From Echinococcus granulosus (lineage: Eukaryota > Platyhelminthes > Cestoda > Cyclophyllidea > Taeniidae), in the NCBI RefSeq assembly GCF_000524195.1, contig NW_020170402.1:440799-504798 (forward strand): 64,000 nt of DNA, written 5' to 3'. The notes under the pieces were generated by a model that had not been told where the DNA came from, ran no database searches, and saw only the letters and a list, made by a program, of their open reading frames with translations. Below, piece by piece: positions 23,901 through 37,300 of this stretch (positions are counted from its first letter, which is position 1; each line of letters starts with the position of its first letter). Both the position numbers and the translations under genes were made by a program.

Positions 23901-26843
23901 TCGTCGAAATCCCACAATCGACCCGCCTTCCATCTGCGTCACCCCTTACCCCAATTTGGAAGAGGTCAATTCTCTCTCCTGTTCCACATATCATCAATGC
24001 GTTTAACTGCTTTTCGTGGACATGTGAACTTGTATTATTTTCCAAACTCAATTTCCTTTCAAGGTGTCTAGGTGGAAGACGATTGAGACCTCTGAAGCGG
24101 TCGGTTTTCAGCTAGCCTTTAGCCTGGTGCATCGACTACGCTCCCTCTACTCCACCTACAATCTCCGTGTCCGCAGTAATGACATCCCCGAAGCTGCATT
24201 GGTCGCTCCGGAGGCTACTCTTTCCGCTCTTTGCGCTGGCACTTTCCTGGATGACCTTGTGGGGCCTCTCGGAAAGTGCCGGGTGGTTGCTACGGCTACG
24301 GATAAATCCCAGAGTGCGTAGCCTTCCATGCTCTGCCTTCTCTCTGCTGTTCGCTGTGCTTATCCACCTCGATGGGGCTCTGGTCGCTGTTGAATTGATA
24401 GTTGGAGATAGTTTGCCTTGCCTAACTTAAAGTATCACTGGTTTTCACATCGTGGGACTTTTACTCGCCAGTGGAGCCGCAGATGCTTTGGTGCTCGCCT
24501 TAAAACTACTTTTCGATTTTAAGGAGAACTTTTATTTCGCATCATCCTTTGATGGCTAGATAGTCTTCCATAGTGAGGACATTCAGCATTCTAATTGGTA
24601 GTTTTGATTTGTGACCTCGTGAGGGAGCAGCGAAGCGATTGTGAATGCGGTTCTGCTCTTATCCTCTAAGCATTAAGTCTCAGTCCTTATGTGCACTTAT
24701 GCTAATGTCCCTCATGATGTCGCTATGGGATAACTTAGGTGTTGCCTTAGTGGCAGAGTTGGCAAACCTATTCCATGAGAACAACAATGCTGATCTTGAT
24801 GGTGAAAAACTGTGCTTGTTAATTTTCTACTCTGAGTGGCTCTATCTGTGGAATCTCACTAGTAGAAGAGTTTTTAAAATTGCATCGACCATTGACGATT
24901 GTTTTACATTCACTGTGGCTATTAAGACATCAGGATCGGATTTTAACGGCGGATGCACGGCCACCGATGAAAGACGGAGTCGAATGAACTTCCTCCGACT
25001 CCCGTCGATATTTCTCTTTGTAGTTAACACCTCTGGCTGCATAATGATGACAGTGTCAGAAATAGACGCGCACGTCGTTCAGTCACCAGTCGGTGATGAG
25101 TCAGCGGAGGTGGAGCCCGAAGCGGAGGAGGGAGTAGAGAAAGAGTTGGAGAAATCGGCTTCTGCAGCAGTAGGGGCGATGATTTCGGAGGGCAATTCGG
25201 TGGCCACTTGCCAGCTTTACCTCCGACTCGTTGGACGTATCGATGCGAGGGCTGAGAAGGTGAGAGCAGAGCAGCGATTGGCTCAAATCTGCAAATCCAT
25301 CACGACCCTGGAGGAGGCACGGGCACGCCCCCAATACGCACAAAAGGTGCCACTAGCTAAACAGACTTTGGATGCACAGAAGGTAAGTTGAAATCTTTCG
25401 GCTTGTGAAGAGGAGAACTTCAACAGTTAAAAAATATAGGATTGGCTGAAGGGCTGGGTCTCCTCTCAAAGCCGACTTAATTCCTCTCTTTCTTTCTTTT
25501 CTCCATAGCTTCAGACACTCCAGGTTGAGTTAAACGCATTAGCCGAGGTGATTGAAAGCCTTCGTTCACTGGATGTGGCGGTGACGCCGGCATTGACAGG
25601 GATACCATCGGCTACAACATTGGTGGAAGAACATCCTCTGCTCCGCCTGATCTGGCTCTGCTTTGGCACCGATGGTGCCACCATTCCTACTGATCTCTTC
25701 GATCTACAGGCACAGTTAGAGGCGGCTTCCGGGAACGTACTTCGCCACGCTGAGGTGCGCGTTCGTTAATTGGTTGATGTCGCCTACATGCTAAGTCACT
25801 AGGAGATTGTCAAACTTCAAGTAAGACCCAGAAAATAATTGGAACAAAATTTTACAGCTTGTCATAGTCGCTTTGGTGGCCGGAATTCGAGGAAGCACCT
25901 TGAGAGGGAGTTTTTTAAATCCCGTCTGCAGTTCGGTTGGTGCTGGCTGAAGCGCTGATTTGGGAGGGAATAATCTGACTCTGTTGCTCGATTCTATTCG
26001 AGTTCCTTGTTTTCAACCCAGGTGATTGACACCGTTGACCATTCGCTACTTATTTGTCCCTCTCATAAAGCCAGCCACGGTCGCCAAGACTAAGCAACTA
26101 ATCAGCTGGAGTCTATCACTTCTGTCCCAAGGAAAGGGGAAGAATAGAGACAAGAGGCTAGATGACTGGTGTTCTTTCTGTGAGCATCTCGTAGACAGCG
26201 GGCACACCTTCCTCGCGGATGATCATCTCGGATCTGCGGACATTGTCGTTGCCTTCGTCGCTCATCGCCTCGGCATCATCTTTACTTCTCCCACTGCGCG
26301 TCGCTGGCTTCGTTCAATTTACCAGCATCACCTTCTGAGGACCAATCAAAAGGTAGAGACCTCTATCTATTCTCCAGAGGGCATTGGTCAGTGCTGCACC
26401 TCTTCTTCCCCTTGTGTTTGCTCAATGGTTCAGGGTTTTCCTTTAACAATAGTCCCTTGTTAGTAAAAAGTACACGACTGGATAAGATCGCAGTAATAAC
26501 TGCTAAACTGGAGTTTTGCTTCAATCTGGTGTTGTAGTGTTAGGACCAGTGTCAACTCACATTCCAATCGATCTTGACCGAGCGGTAGTGACGGACGCTG
26601 GACGCGGGTGGACGAAGACAAGGGGCGATAACCCGTGTTAGTAGTAAAACTAGTGAGTCCAAATCAGTGGCCGACCAGCATTTGGCCGTGGTACTCGGTA
26701 TATGAGCCAATAGTCTCCAAACTTGCTGGATGACAGCTAATGAATCGTACTTCGTCTGCTTTGATTCTTATCACTCATGATTATTTAAAATAATGTATTT
26801 TTTCTTGTTTTAGATCGAGGAATTTCTGAAGACGGTGGACTAA
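17967..26843 (+). CDS. VARS1: Cytosolic valyl-tRNA synthetase with C-terminal GST-C-like extension
   Basis: Charges tRNA-Val with valine in the cytosol. Coding exons: 17967-18159, 18536-18636, 19924-20118, 20413-20510, 20711-21015, 21556-21879, 22047-22408, 22576-22999, 23037-23259, 23342-23564, 23746-23964, 24064-24313, 25024-25382, 25509-25754, 26071-26352, 26814-26843 (3834 nt, 1277 aa). Domains in order: Lys-rich N-terminus ([15 protein letters not shown]); class I catalytic core with HLGH (125-128) in [18 protein letters not shown]; editing domain ([33 protein letters not shown]); KMSKS (646-650); anticodon-binding domain ([20 protein letters not shown]); coiled-coil tRNA-binding stalk ([18 protein letters not shown]) ending near residue 1114. 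The N-terminal GST-like domain of human VARS1 is missing. Residues 1115-1277 are an extension resembling a GST C-terminal domain ([20 protein letters not shown]). An acidic insert ([16 protein letters not shown]) precedes the stalk. Weakest junctions: the donor at 18637 (GTTCGT), the donor at 24314 (GTGCGT) and the acceptor ending at 26070. One intron is 37 nt. The start has an in-frame stop 33 nt upstream. Confidence 0.93.
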
Positions 26844-28341
26844 AATACCTCCATTGTTGGTAGACAAATAAGCCGCCTGTTCTGTAATAATATGGGCTTC
26901 TTTATATGGATTTAAGCATTTTTGTAAGGAGATATCAGGTAGGCTTCATTGTTGCTGTGAAATAGAATACGAATGTAATTGTAGTTTCATTTCACGAAGA
27001 GACATTGATGCTAGCTGTCTTGGATGGCCTATTTTCAGGCTAGTCGGGTCTGCGGATAATGCGGGAACAGTTTGGAGAATGAGCCAACAGGGAGGAGTTT
27101 CCACAGCGGTTAGTGCCAACTGTCGGGATGTGTTTGGCCCTTCACAATCCAGACGAGGCGCGACGATACCGTTGCTCCACCCACATGTGTTCGTATGAGC
27201 CAGCTTGAAGCGGTTGTTTCTGGCAGGCTTGCGTAGTGTGTTGGTCATCGTTGTGAGATGAGAAAATCCAGCTTGTGGTAGTCTGTTGCAGCTGTCTGTT
27301 GATTAGTTGTCTGTAGTTCTCCCCATGTCTGGACTGCTTGTCGATTCTAGACCTGTGGGTCGGATAGCGTCTTCAGGGATGAATCAGGTGCTTATGGACA
27401 ATATCATTAGGATTTCAAGCGTATGAAATTTCCTAAAGTGAAATGACATGTGCTGTTGAACTGCTTGAGTCAGTATTTTTGAATGGTTCCCGTCACAAAA
27501 CGACTCTGTGATTGGACAGATGGTGCAAAAAACCAAAGAACAAGTTAAACGGTCGGCAGGGTTACATCGAGCCAATGAGCGCAGTATGGTGATTTATGGC
27601 TCGCACAAGAAGCCCCGTTTCGGTGGACAATTTTTATCTTGATCACTATTGAACTATCTATGGAGATGTCGCTATCATCACTAATATGAATCACTGCATT
27701 ACTCCACGAATCACGCTTCACACTACTGGAAGCTTTTTCCCTTGGTTCGTTAGTGATAAAACTATTCCCGGATTTGGATGTCTTGGCACGTCTACAGCAC
27801 TAGTTCTTATGCTTTGCTGGCTTTTTCTTCGTCCATTCGTATTTACTCATCCGTCTCCTATCCGGCCATCCATCTATTTGTCCATCCCGTATCCACTCAT
27901 CCATCCATTCGTGTTTATCCATTCATCTACCTAATCCATTTGTCCATCTCATATCCATAAATCCATCTATCAAATCCGTTAATCCCATATCTATTCATCC
28001 ATTCGTCCAATTGTTAGATAGGAGACCGTCTTTTTCACAGAGCGAAATAAGTATGCTTAAAGGTATATAAACAGGCGGATTGCGATGTTGTGAGATAGTC
28101 ACACAGACACACCTCGTTTGTGTACAAAGAGGAGATGTTAGCTGTTGTTGCTGTTGTGGTTAAAAAAGTAGGATTCACATGCACACACACAAGCACTCCT
28201 TGGGTTCCACGCAGTAAGGTTGTCGGCCAAGAGGGAGGGGGGATGGAGGAGGCGAAGACAAAGAATGGAGACCAGGGTCCCACGAGCCATTTGTACAGGT
28301 TTGAATGCACTACAGATGTGTACGCGTGCATGTGGGGCAAG
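26844..28341. other. Convergent intergenic region
   Basis: This 1.5-kb region lies between the 3' ends of VARS (plus) and the Notch ligand (minus). It must hold both 3' UTRs; no canonical AATAAA was seen for either gene. A degenerate ATCC-type satellite occupies 27836-28012. The open frames at 26946-27248 minus and 28035-28475 minus look like chance; the second overlaps the ligand tail exon in another frame. Confidence 0.55.
27836..28012. repeat. Degenerate ATCC-type tandem repeat
   Basis: About 175 nt of imperfect units such as CATCCATC, TTTGTCCATC and TATCCACTCATCC, with irregular insertions. This is an old, decayed tetra- to decanucleotide satellite and explains the local pseudo-open frames rich in Ser, Ile, His and Pro. 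Confidence 0.8.
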
Positions 28342-31300
28342 CTATGACTGACTGGAGTCCTTTTTCCCAGTCTCCACCTTGCCCTGGACCAAATCCTCGT
28401 AAGGCGGCGGCGGCGGTGTCTGACACGCATACACAATAGCGTGGTGGTGCACCGAGGGTCCGCACAGAGGAACAATGTGCTGTGAGGTGATCATTGGCGA
28501 CGGCGCTGCCAGGTCGTAGATAAGGGGCTTTCCGGCACAGAGCCTTTCCTTCCCGGGCGCTATTGTCTTCGGTGCCTCACTGAAGAGTGTTTTATGCCTT
28601 GTCAGGGTATCTCCTGAGGTACAAATCAACAGCGGTTCTGGCATTGCACTGGAATTCCAGTAGACAGAACCAGGTTGAGTTGGTGGAACAGGTCTCTGTA
28701 GCTCCTCAAATAAGGATTTTTTGTGCCACCAGATTTTTCGACGCCGCAGAAAGAGGAGAGAAGTGAAGATGAGGAGGGAAACGAGAACGATGATGGAAGC
28801 AACGACAGCACAACGAATGATAACGAAAGTGTTTGGCCAGATGATTTCATTATCCTCTTCACCGCATGCAGAGGTACAGGTCGGTGAGGAAGGAGGCGGA
28901 GGGGAGGAGGAGGAGGAGGAAAAGGTGACAAGAGTAGCGTTGTGGACAGGAACATTGCAATTACGACCGGTCCAGCCGGGAGTACAGAGACACTCGTAGG
29001 TGCCAGGACGGTCACGGCAGGCTGCACCATTCTTACAGATGGGTGTAGTACACTCGTTTACATTCTGACGGCATGTGGGACCCGTCCATCCCAGAGGACA
29101 ACGACATTCCACGTGGTGTGCGCGGTCAACACACTGACCTCCATTAGCACAGGGCAGATGCTGACATACTGAGTCGTTGAGCTCACAGTGACGGCCACGG
29201 TAACCAGACAGGCAGACACATTGATAGCCATCACTGTCCTGAGCCAGTTCCACGCACTTTCCGCCTAGAAGGGATATCGAATTTGGCGATCGAAAGTTTG
29301 GAATACCGTCTTGGGGTGGCATTTGGAATATCACCCATACGGAAGCAACCCATCTCATTTGCGCCCTTCAGAAGTGATATTGCAAGGTGAAGAGTCAATA
29401 AAGTGGGATGGTTTTGAAGTTTGCATTTAATCGCTTCAGTGTTCTCAGGCTTCAAATGGTTATGGATGCTGGAACTCGACCAAACACGATAAGTTGGTAA
29501 CTACTACTAGTCAACTAATCAGTAGCACGGTTAACAGCTCTTTCCAAAAAGGAATGAGTTTGCAGCTGTCCACTGGTAGAACACGTTTTGCCTTTAGGAA
29601 TCCGGAAAAAGCCCTGCTTTGGCTACTTCAGTGTGTATCCCATCCATCTTATCGTGCGATTGTTCAGTGTTAATGCTCAGAAAATGTATTTATCGACTTC
29701 AGCTCGGGGATGTCAAGCATCAAGGGCGATTAGGAAGAGATGAACGAGGATAAGGTAGCATCTTTTCCTTGCCATCTGGAAGTGCGTCATGAGTGAGCTT
29801 TGAGAATTGTTAAAAAAATATAACTTTCTTTCGACTCATTGACAAGTCGTGACTGTTCCCCAGGAAGCAGATTTCTTGCACACCTAGTTGCATCGAGTAG
29901 TGCAGATAGTGAGGAAGATAGATGTCGGCCGTGGTTGTTTAGGCTTCAGCAGGTGGCCAAACCCTAGTGAGCAATTCCATTGCTACTTCAGACTGGGTGG
30001 TGAATTGATGGTCGCCAATAAAGTGGCAGTACTTTTGTATGTTGAACGAAAGTTGCGATGAAAAGGCCACTTCCCATCGCATTTCATTTGACAAAAATCA
30101 TTCTGAAACCGTCATAGATGACTAAAGTGTAGAACAATTTCAGAATCCTTCGAGGTCAACGGCATCTCCTGTTAACGCACGTAAGTATCCCCATCTGTCT
30201 GGCTTCCACGACGACTTCTCTGTTGGTGGATCTATAGACTAATCGTTTCAGCACTCACGTTGAACCTCACCAATGCTTCTTCTTGACACGTTCTTCTCCA
30301 TTCATTCTCCTAATCAGTCCCGTTGTGACTCCCGCCTCCTCACTACGAAGGGCAAACAGTCACCCCAAACGAGATACACTCGTCTTTGAGAACTGCCTCC
30401 TTTACCTCCAGAATCACATTCCACAACACCTTCTTCAAGTGCCCAAATGGGGACACTTTCGAGGAAGGGATCCTATCTCCAGCCTTGGAACTCAATTAGT
30501 TAGGTGGTTAATTAGGCTCAAGGCGACGAGGTTTAAACCAGGACTTCCGGTTAAAGGGTTCACAACTAGGGGTGGGTGTTAGAGGACACCACAAAGCGTG
30601 CCTCACCGATGACATAACGACGCAGATCTACCCACGCTTTATGGTGCGTGGGCAGGGCTTGTAAACAATGACATCTCTACCATGGACGTACCCACCATTC
30701 ACATGAAGTCATCACAGTTAATTAGGCCAAACACCTCACCAGATTTACTGTCCACCTGACCACAGGCAGCATTAGAAAGGGCAAATACTGGGTGGGGCAT
30801 CAGTCTGATGGTAAGTTTTGTTAACCAACAAGAAAAGATGCCTCCTGCAGCTCGAATTGTTTGTCCATAGAAGGTGTAACATTTCAGGGTAGGGCACCGT
30901 CAAACTAACCTCAATCAACGGAAGGCTGGATATTTTGTGGACGTAGTTAATGACGTCTTTATGGAGATCTAAATGTGGATTCCTACTCTGGTGAAATGCT
31001 GTGCACTTAATGGCTGATCAAGTCAGAATACATGGAAACGGGTTTGCCACTCTACTCGAGGGGTAAGAGAGTAGAACGTTAACTTAATACAGACAGATGG
31101 ACAAATCACCAGCACACCATGTCAGAATACAAGTCTTATTTGCGGAAGAAAGTGACAGATTTCACAACTAATTGAAGTTAAAACTAAGCCCGCTAAAAGG
31201 TTTGGGCGAAGGGGTCAGAGAGGAGGTGCGATGAAAGGTGAGAATCATCGGAAGTGCGTCATGTAAAACGTTTCTTTTATGAAATATTGAGGTAATATAC

Positions 31301-34300
31301 AACCTCAAACTCCTCCCGGCAAACCAAAGAAAGGTACCTTTCAAAATTTTGTTGTTATTTTAGCTTAGTATGTATTCTAGTGCTTATTTACAAATTTTGA
31401 AATCATCATTACATATGTACGACACACGTTCACTAACTGTAGTGCCAACAGTTTGAGCAGCAAACAAGACAACAAGCACATTGTCCACAGTTGGAGGGTG
31501 GGCGAATTGAATAGAACGTATTGTTGAGATCCGGTGTGGTGGTTCCTCCCCCCAGATTAACCAGGCAACCCGTTAAGAATCCATATCCTGCTTCAATGTA
31601 TTCCACATTGCTTTCACACTTTTCCGTACTTTCTGTCCAGTCATCGGTAACTCATGGATGATTTTTGTGATTTTAAAATAAAAACACCTAACATCCCGAA
31701 GTTAGCAATCAAGGTACCTCGATGTTTGCATTGGCAAAATTACATTATTTGTTGTCGAGGTCACACCTCATCAATGCACGATGCTCAGGTCATTTGAACA
31801 CCTCCGTTCCGATTGACCAGTTCCATCCCCGAAAGTATTGTGACAAACCAGAGGCGACTACACCAAATTGGTCCTAACTCGGTCAGCACCACAATCCCGT
31901 AGTTCACCATTTGGAGGCACTCATTCAAGAGGTGAATGGACTTGTGTCCCATGTGAACCAGTTTCCTTCTGCCTTCTCCCTCTCCCACGACACTGCACCG
32001 CTATTGTCCCAGTATAGCAAGGAATCATTGAGAGTACGCAATGCTTCAAGCACTGAACCCATTTGCATTACATGAGATAAAGTAGGGCAATAAAGTAGAA
32101 CTTTCTTTTGGCAAGACGTCACCTCGCAGGCGATATTTGATGGCTTGATAAGAGTACACCACTCACATGCGAATTTTGGCCACCATCTACCCGCCCCCAC
32201 ATAGACTACCTTTGATCTTGCTGCTACTTTCTGTGAGTGTGGTATTTGCTCTTTGGTTATTGCCCCTTCCCTGTTTTTCTATCTGCCCATCTACCCACTC
32301 ATTTCCCAATTGCCTTATCTTGTTGTGTCCAACTTCAAGAGGTTGTACACTGATGAAACTTGATGATACTGTCACTTTGACAGCCATTCTCTCTTTAGCC
32401 ATTGTAGCTAGGTTACAAGATAGGAACGCATTCACTACCACTGTCGGATCTCTGCATGGCCCAGCTTCCCTTATCTGAACCCGCATTGCACACGTGGATG
32501 TCGTGTGGTCCGGTCTGCTACAGTTAATGACGGCCAGGCAAATCATTTCGTCTGGCCTATGGATTAGATGAGTCGGACACGGTAAAATGTATGCAGAGGA
32601 ATCTTCCTTGAGAATTATGCAGTAAACTCACCATGTAGGCAGGGCCGTGCATCACACCGACGAATCTTCCGTTCGCAGTTCATGCCACTCAGTCCAGGCT
32701 GACATTCACAACGGAAGTTGATGGCCACCTTGGTTGATTGAAGGTCGCTTTCCGAGGTATTTTTAACGGGTATGCAAACAGAGTTATTGCCTTGACAGGG
32801 ATTTTGCCAACACTCGGTCTGGTCAAACTGACAATTTGAGCCGTAGAATCCGTCAAAGCAAGCGCAATTCCCATTCGTCTTTAACAAATAAAAACTTGTT
32901 TAAATGTGCTATTTTATAACAGCATATACTGCCTGCCCAGTGTAATAGTAATTGGTACCATTTTGAAGCTGGGTGAAAGTTGAAGTCAGACAGGGATTGT
33001 GGTGTTTGTAATAAATGGCTGCTTTATATTTATTTTTTTTTCCGCATGGTGTTTTAATGGGAAATGTATGCACATATTCAGCCTAGCACTTCACTGGTAC
33101 ATACAAAGCAGATTCGTCTATGAGCAGACCACACGTTTTGCATGATAACTAATGATGAGATGATAAACTAGGGGTCACCGCTGCCTAATCGCCAATTACG
33201 ATCTTAGATCGTCTCTGAATAGTTTGTGCCACCTAATCAAATGTCTTATGAGGTCTGAGCGGCTGACTGTCCCACCACTGTACCCTTAGAATCCTCTGGA
33301 GGTGCAAGTAGATGACACCTGGGCTGAGGCCTTTACGTTTTCGATCACAACACACTGTTCCACACTCGCCAGCATTTTCATTGTTGCCTACCGTCTGAAT
33401 TAACGACGCGTGAAGCGAACTCGACCATGGTATGTGGTAGCAAGGAGCACGCCTACCCCACGTAGCATGAGTTGTAACACCATAAGTCCCGATTTGACAC
33501 TAACACCCGTCGAAGTTATTACCTGTTCACTTTGATTTTTTGTTGTAAAGACATTGTATCAGTACTTTTTTTCTTCCATACTTTGATGTCTGCTTTTCAT
33601 AAGGGCATCGTTGGGCATACCGTGACAGATACTACCCTTATCAGACACTGCAAGTTCTGCTTTGGTAGGGTTGTCTGGATACCCCCTCTTCATGCATGGT
33701 AATCCATATGTGGTCAAAGCGTCGCTAGTAACCACTTCTGTGCTTTGCAAAGAACTCCAGCTCTATTGCTTGTCTTTCTAATTACAAAAGCTGGCGTCAC
33801 TAAGCTTAGCTATTCATTCGTTCTTAAGATTGATGACAAATGAACTCAAACCCTGTGAGGAGGGCTAATTAGAGTCTTTTGAACGCGTGGAAGATTCAAG
33901 CCAATTTTGTGCTGTTTTACACAATAAAATGCAAAAATATTAATTGCATAACTAACTTGACAAATGCCATGGCCGCTGCACCGATGGACTCGACAGTCTT
34001 GGTTTGAAGTCTCACAATGGTAGCCCTCATAACCCAGTGGACATTGACAGGCGTAACCGGGTGAAGTCTCTGTTGGTGTATTGTGACAAACTCCATCGTT
34101 TAGACAGGTGTCAGGGTGGTTTGAGCAAAACTGGGTGTCTACAGGAGGAAAGAGACGGAAAATGTGTCATTTTCTGTATCAAATGGGATGCAAACATCTA
34201 GAGAAAGAGAAGACGTACCGACTGTACAGAGCATGCCACTCCAGCCGGGTTGGCATTCACAGGTGAAGGGCTCGTGCTGACCAAGAGTCCAGTTGAACTT

Positions 34301-37300
34301 GCAGGTGCCATGACCACAGCCTGGAAAGGGGATGCAGTGGTTGCAGGCCTCGCCCTCCCAACCTTCTCGACATCTAAATAGCGGGAGAAGTTAATAAGAG
34401 AAATTCCAAAATTTGAAGGAAAGAGTAATGACCAGATAATGCCCGATTAACTCTCCCTAGTGGATCTTACTCGGTGGGTACGTCCCTTGATGACCATCCC
34501 ATCCATGGTGACTCCCATCCACCACCACAAAAGTTATTCAACATTCGCCTAGTTGGTGGAACATTTGTTGCCAACTGATCGAGGGAAAAGTGATGAATCA
34601 TTCTGTTGGAATGATAGACACAGCCATTCAAGACCACTTCCGACTCCGATACTTTAGCATACAATGAGTCCAAAGGCAAGGGTCAGCTTTTGACCAGCGT
34701 AGAAAAGTTGAGTGTATCAATGTATTGAATGGAAATTCTGACAAGTTAGGGCAGAATTTTATGGACCTAATTACTGCACCAACGAGGTCTAAAGATATCA
34801 ATTTACCCAGGAATCTAAAAGAGCCTCAAAAATATGTCATTCCTTGAGCCCCGCCATGGAGGTAAGAGCGAAGTAAGTCGTCCTAGGATGACATATCCTC
34901 TCCTCCCAAAGTGTTCCTATTGTATCCCAAACGTCAGACCTCAAGGTCATGGCATTACCTGGACATCAACAATGCAAAATTTGTATAAAAGAACCCGATT
35001 AGTATCGAAGCATATTTTGAAGAAGAAAACAGTGTAATGGCCTACTTGCAAACTCCAGGCGAGTCGCAGGTGCCATGGAGACAGCCGTTTTTGCAGAGAG
35101 CTGAAATGAAACAGTGAAAAGAGGTTGGTGTAATGTTTTTTTTGGGAGACTATAGTAGGGCACACTACTCCACATCGCAACATAGAACAGGACAGAGAGA
35201 TAGAAAGGCATCTGGTTCAGACACGCCTGTAAAGCACAAGCGACGCTCCTCTTTATTGTCGTAGCTCTATTTCAGAGCGTTGACTATCTACGAATCATGA
35301 GTCAATGTTGGAGTTGAAGTGAGACACGTTTCCTTTGACTACAGATTGTTGGGCCTATGTGGTGGTCAATCCCAACCACAACTACGGGGTATATACTTCG
35401 GTTTCCAAGGATAGCTGATGTTACTGGAGCGAGTACAACGGACTGTAATCAAAGAGCACCACTAAAGAAGCCTGGAAGCTTCTTCTGAATTGACATCCAG
35501 ATCTCAGCCATTCCTCAATGGTTATGTGTAAAAAGGCACTAAATTTTAAAGCCAAAAGGATTAAGTCTTATGGGCTTAAAGCCATCTGTGCGGATTCGCT
35601 CAGCATGGAATCCATTTTGATTTGCCACCATTATACTTCCAGGCTACTCCCTCCATTCACTAAGAAAGTTTGAGATAAAAGAAACAACTATTGCTTTTAA
35701 AACCATTCCATTACATCACGAGCGGGGATGATGGCTATCACAGGGCAGTTGGTATTCGTATTGAGTTACAAAAAAACACATCCAAGATAACGTTATCCGG
35801 GCACATCGGAACCATTTCTCACCTTCATTGCACTGACTGCCACGCCATCCAGGCAGACATACAATTCGTCCATCCTTTGGATCACACTTGTAATGCCCCA
35901 GGAGGGAGTCTCGAGGCGAACAGTAGCGTTCGCACGCCTCACCATAATAATCAGGGGGACAGGCGAAGCGGTAGGAGAGGGTAAGACGAATATGGGGGTT
36001 TGGTTCTGCAGCGCTTTGCAGGGTCTGCGTAGTCCACACGTTTCGAGGACGTCCCTTGATGAGGAGCGGTTGTAACCGTGTCAGAAGTATTGCATCTGTA
36101 GAGGGTTGAGGAAGTGAGAGGAGTGTACTGAATACGGAGGAGATTGTGGAACGGAAAGGCAGTTGCTCACCTTCAACAGGGCTTAGATGAAACAACAATA
36201 TGTGTAATTGAAGAGGGCCCTAAAAGAGCATCAAAATTCGTTGTTAGCATGAATATACCACTAATGAATGCTGAGCAATATCAGTCAGCCAGAAAGTGGC
36301 ATAGGTTTTTTAAAATCACTTTACAAGTACCCCCAACCCCGATCCTCAAGTTTTAGAAAAAGGCTTTTTTAGTTCAGAGTAATTATAGATGGAAACTACT
36401 TAAAATCAGGTATTTGTTTAACAGTACTTGCAAAGGACTATCATTTATAATTACCATAGCTTTTTGCGAGAGAAAACTATTTTATTCAATAAGGAATACC
36501 AAAAATGGATAATTCCAAATCATTTATCATCAAGAGTCTCGCAGAATGGCGAAATCTGAGCCGTCAGTTGGGGAGCAAAGCAAAAGAAGTAGGCATGCCT
36601 CTCCGATCTGATTGGTGGCTGATACAAAGGTGGCTTCTGTGCCACCTTGGGATTGCTACTTTAAGAAAACTTAACGAACCGCCTTCCTTTTTTAGCGCAT
36701 TGTCAGACAATAAGGACAGGAGTTCTTCCATCAAGATCAGTTTCTGGTGAGACTTTCTTCCACATAAAAACGAATCTTCTTTCAGTAAGAAATGGTCCAA
36801 TTCGATGTATCTTCTTTCTGTCAAAAATGTATATTTTCAAAAGTCTGTAAGAAAACTTAGATATTCCAGCAGGCCATGCAACAAATCTGGGCTACCAGAT
36901 TGATTTGAGTAGCCCACACCTTCATTTCATGTATGGTATTCCTCCCTCCGTACTACCGCCCTCAACTAGCAGCAGCCCGTTGGGCAAGGTAGGCTGAAGA
37001 ATGGCCACAAACAAAGATGTCACCTTAAATTCCAAACCTTGGGGAGCAATAGTGGCGCGAGTGGGTAGGCGGGGTTTAAATTACCACCACACAGAGAAGA
37101 AATTTGATATGGCGATTAGATGGAACCCTTGAGTTCCAGATTGCGCCCCACATCGATCTTATTCAATCGATTCTGTAATCTTGCAGCCATGTAAACCACT
37201 TTCGGCCCCTTAATTTTATTGCTTTTTTACTTTTGGGGGACGCTAATAAGTTGCAAGTAGTAAGCACTGAGGTTTCTTGTTAGCTTAATGAGTAATTCGC

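Noticed and set aside
24645..25023. Upstream part of a 248-codon open frame
   Set aside because: Only the part from 25024 is supported as VARS exon 13; the earlier part precedes a good acceptor (TTTCTCTTTGTAG) and has no homology to valyl-tRNA synthetases.
30480..30580. Possible tRNA-like segment
   Set aside because: It has GGTTCA-like words, but no cloverleaf stems could be paired and box spacing is wrong.
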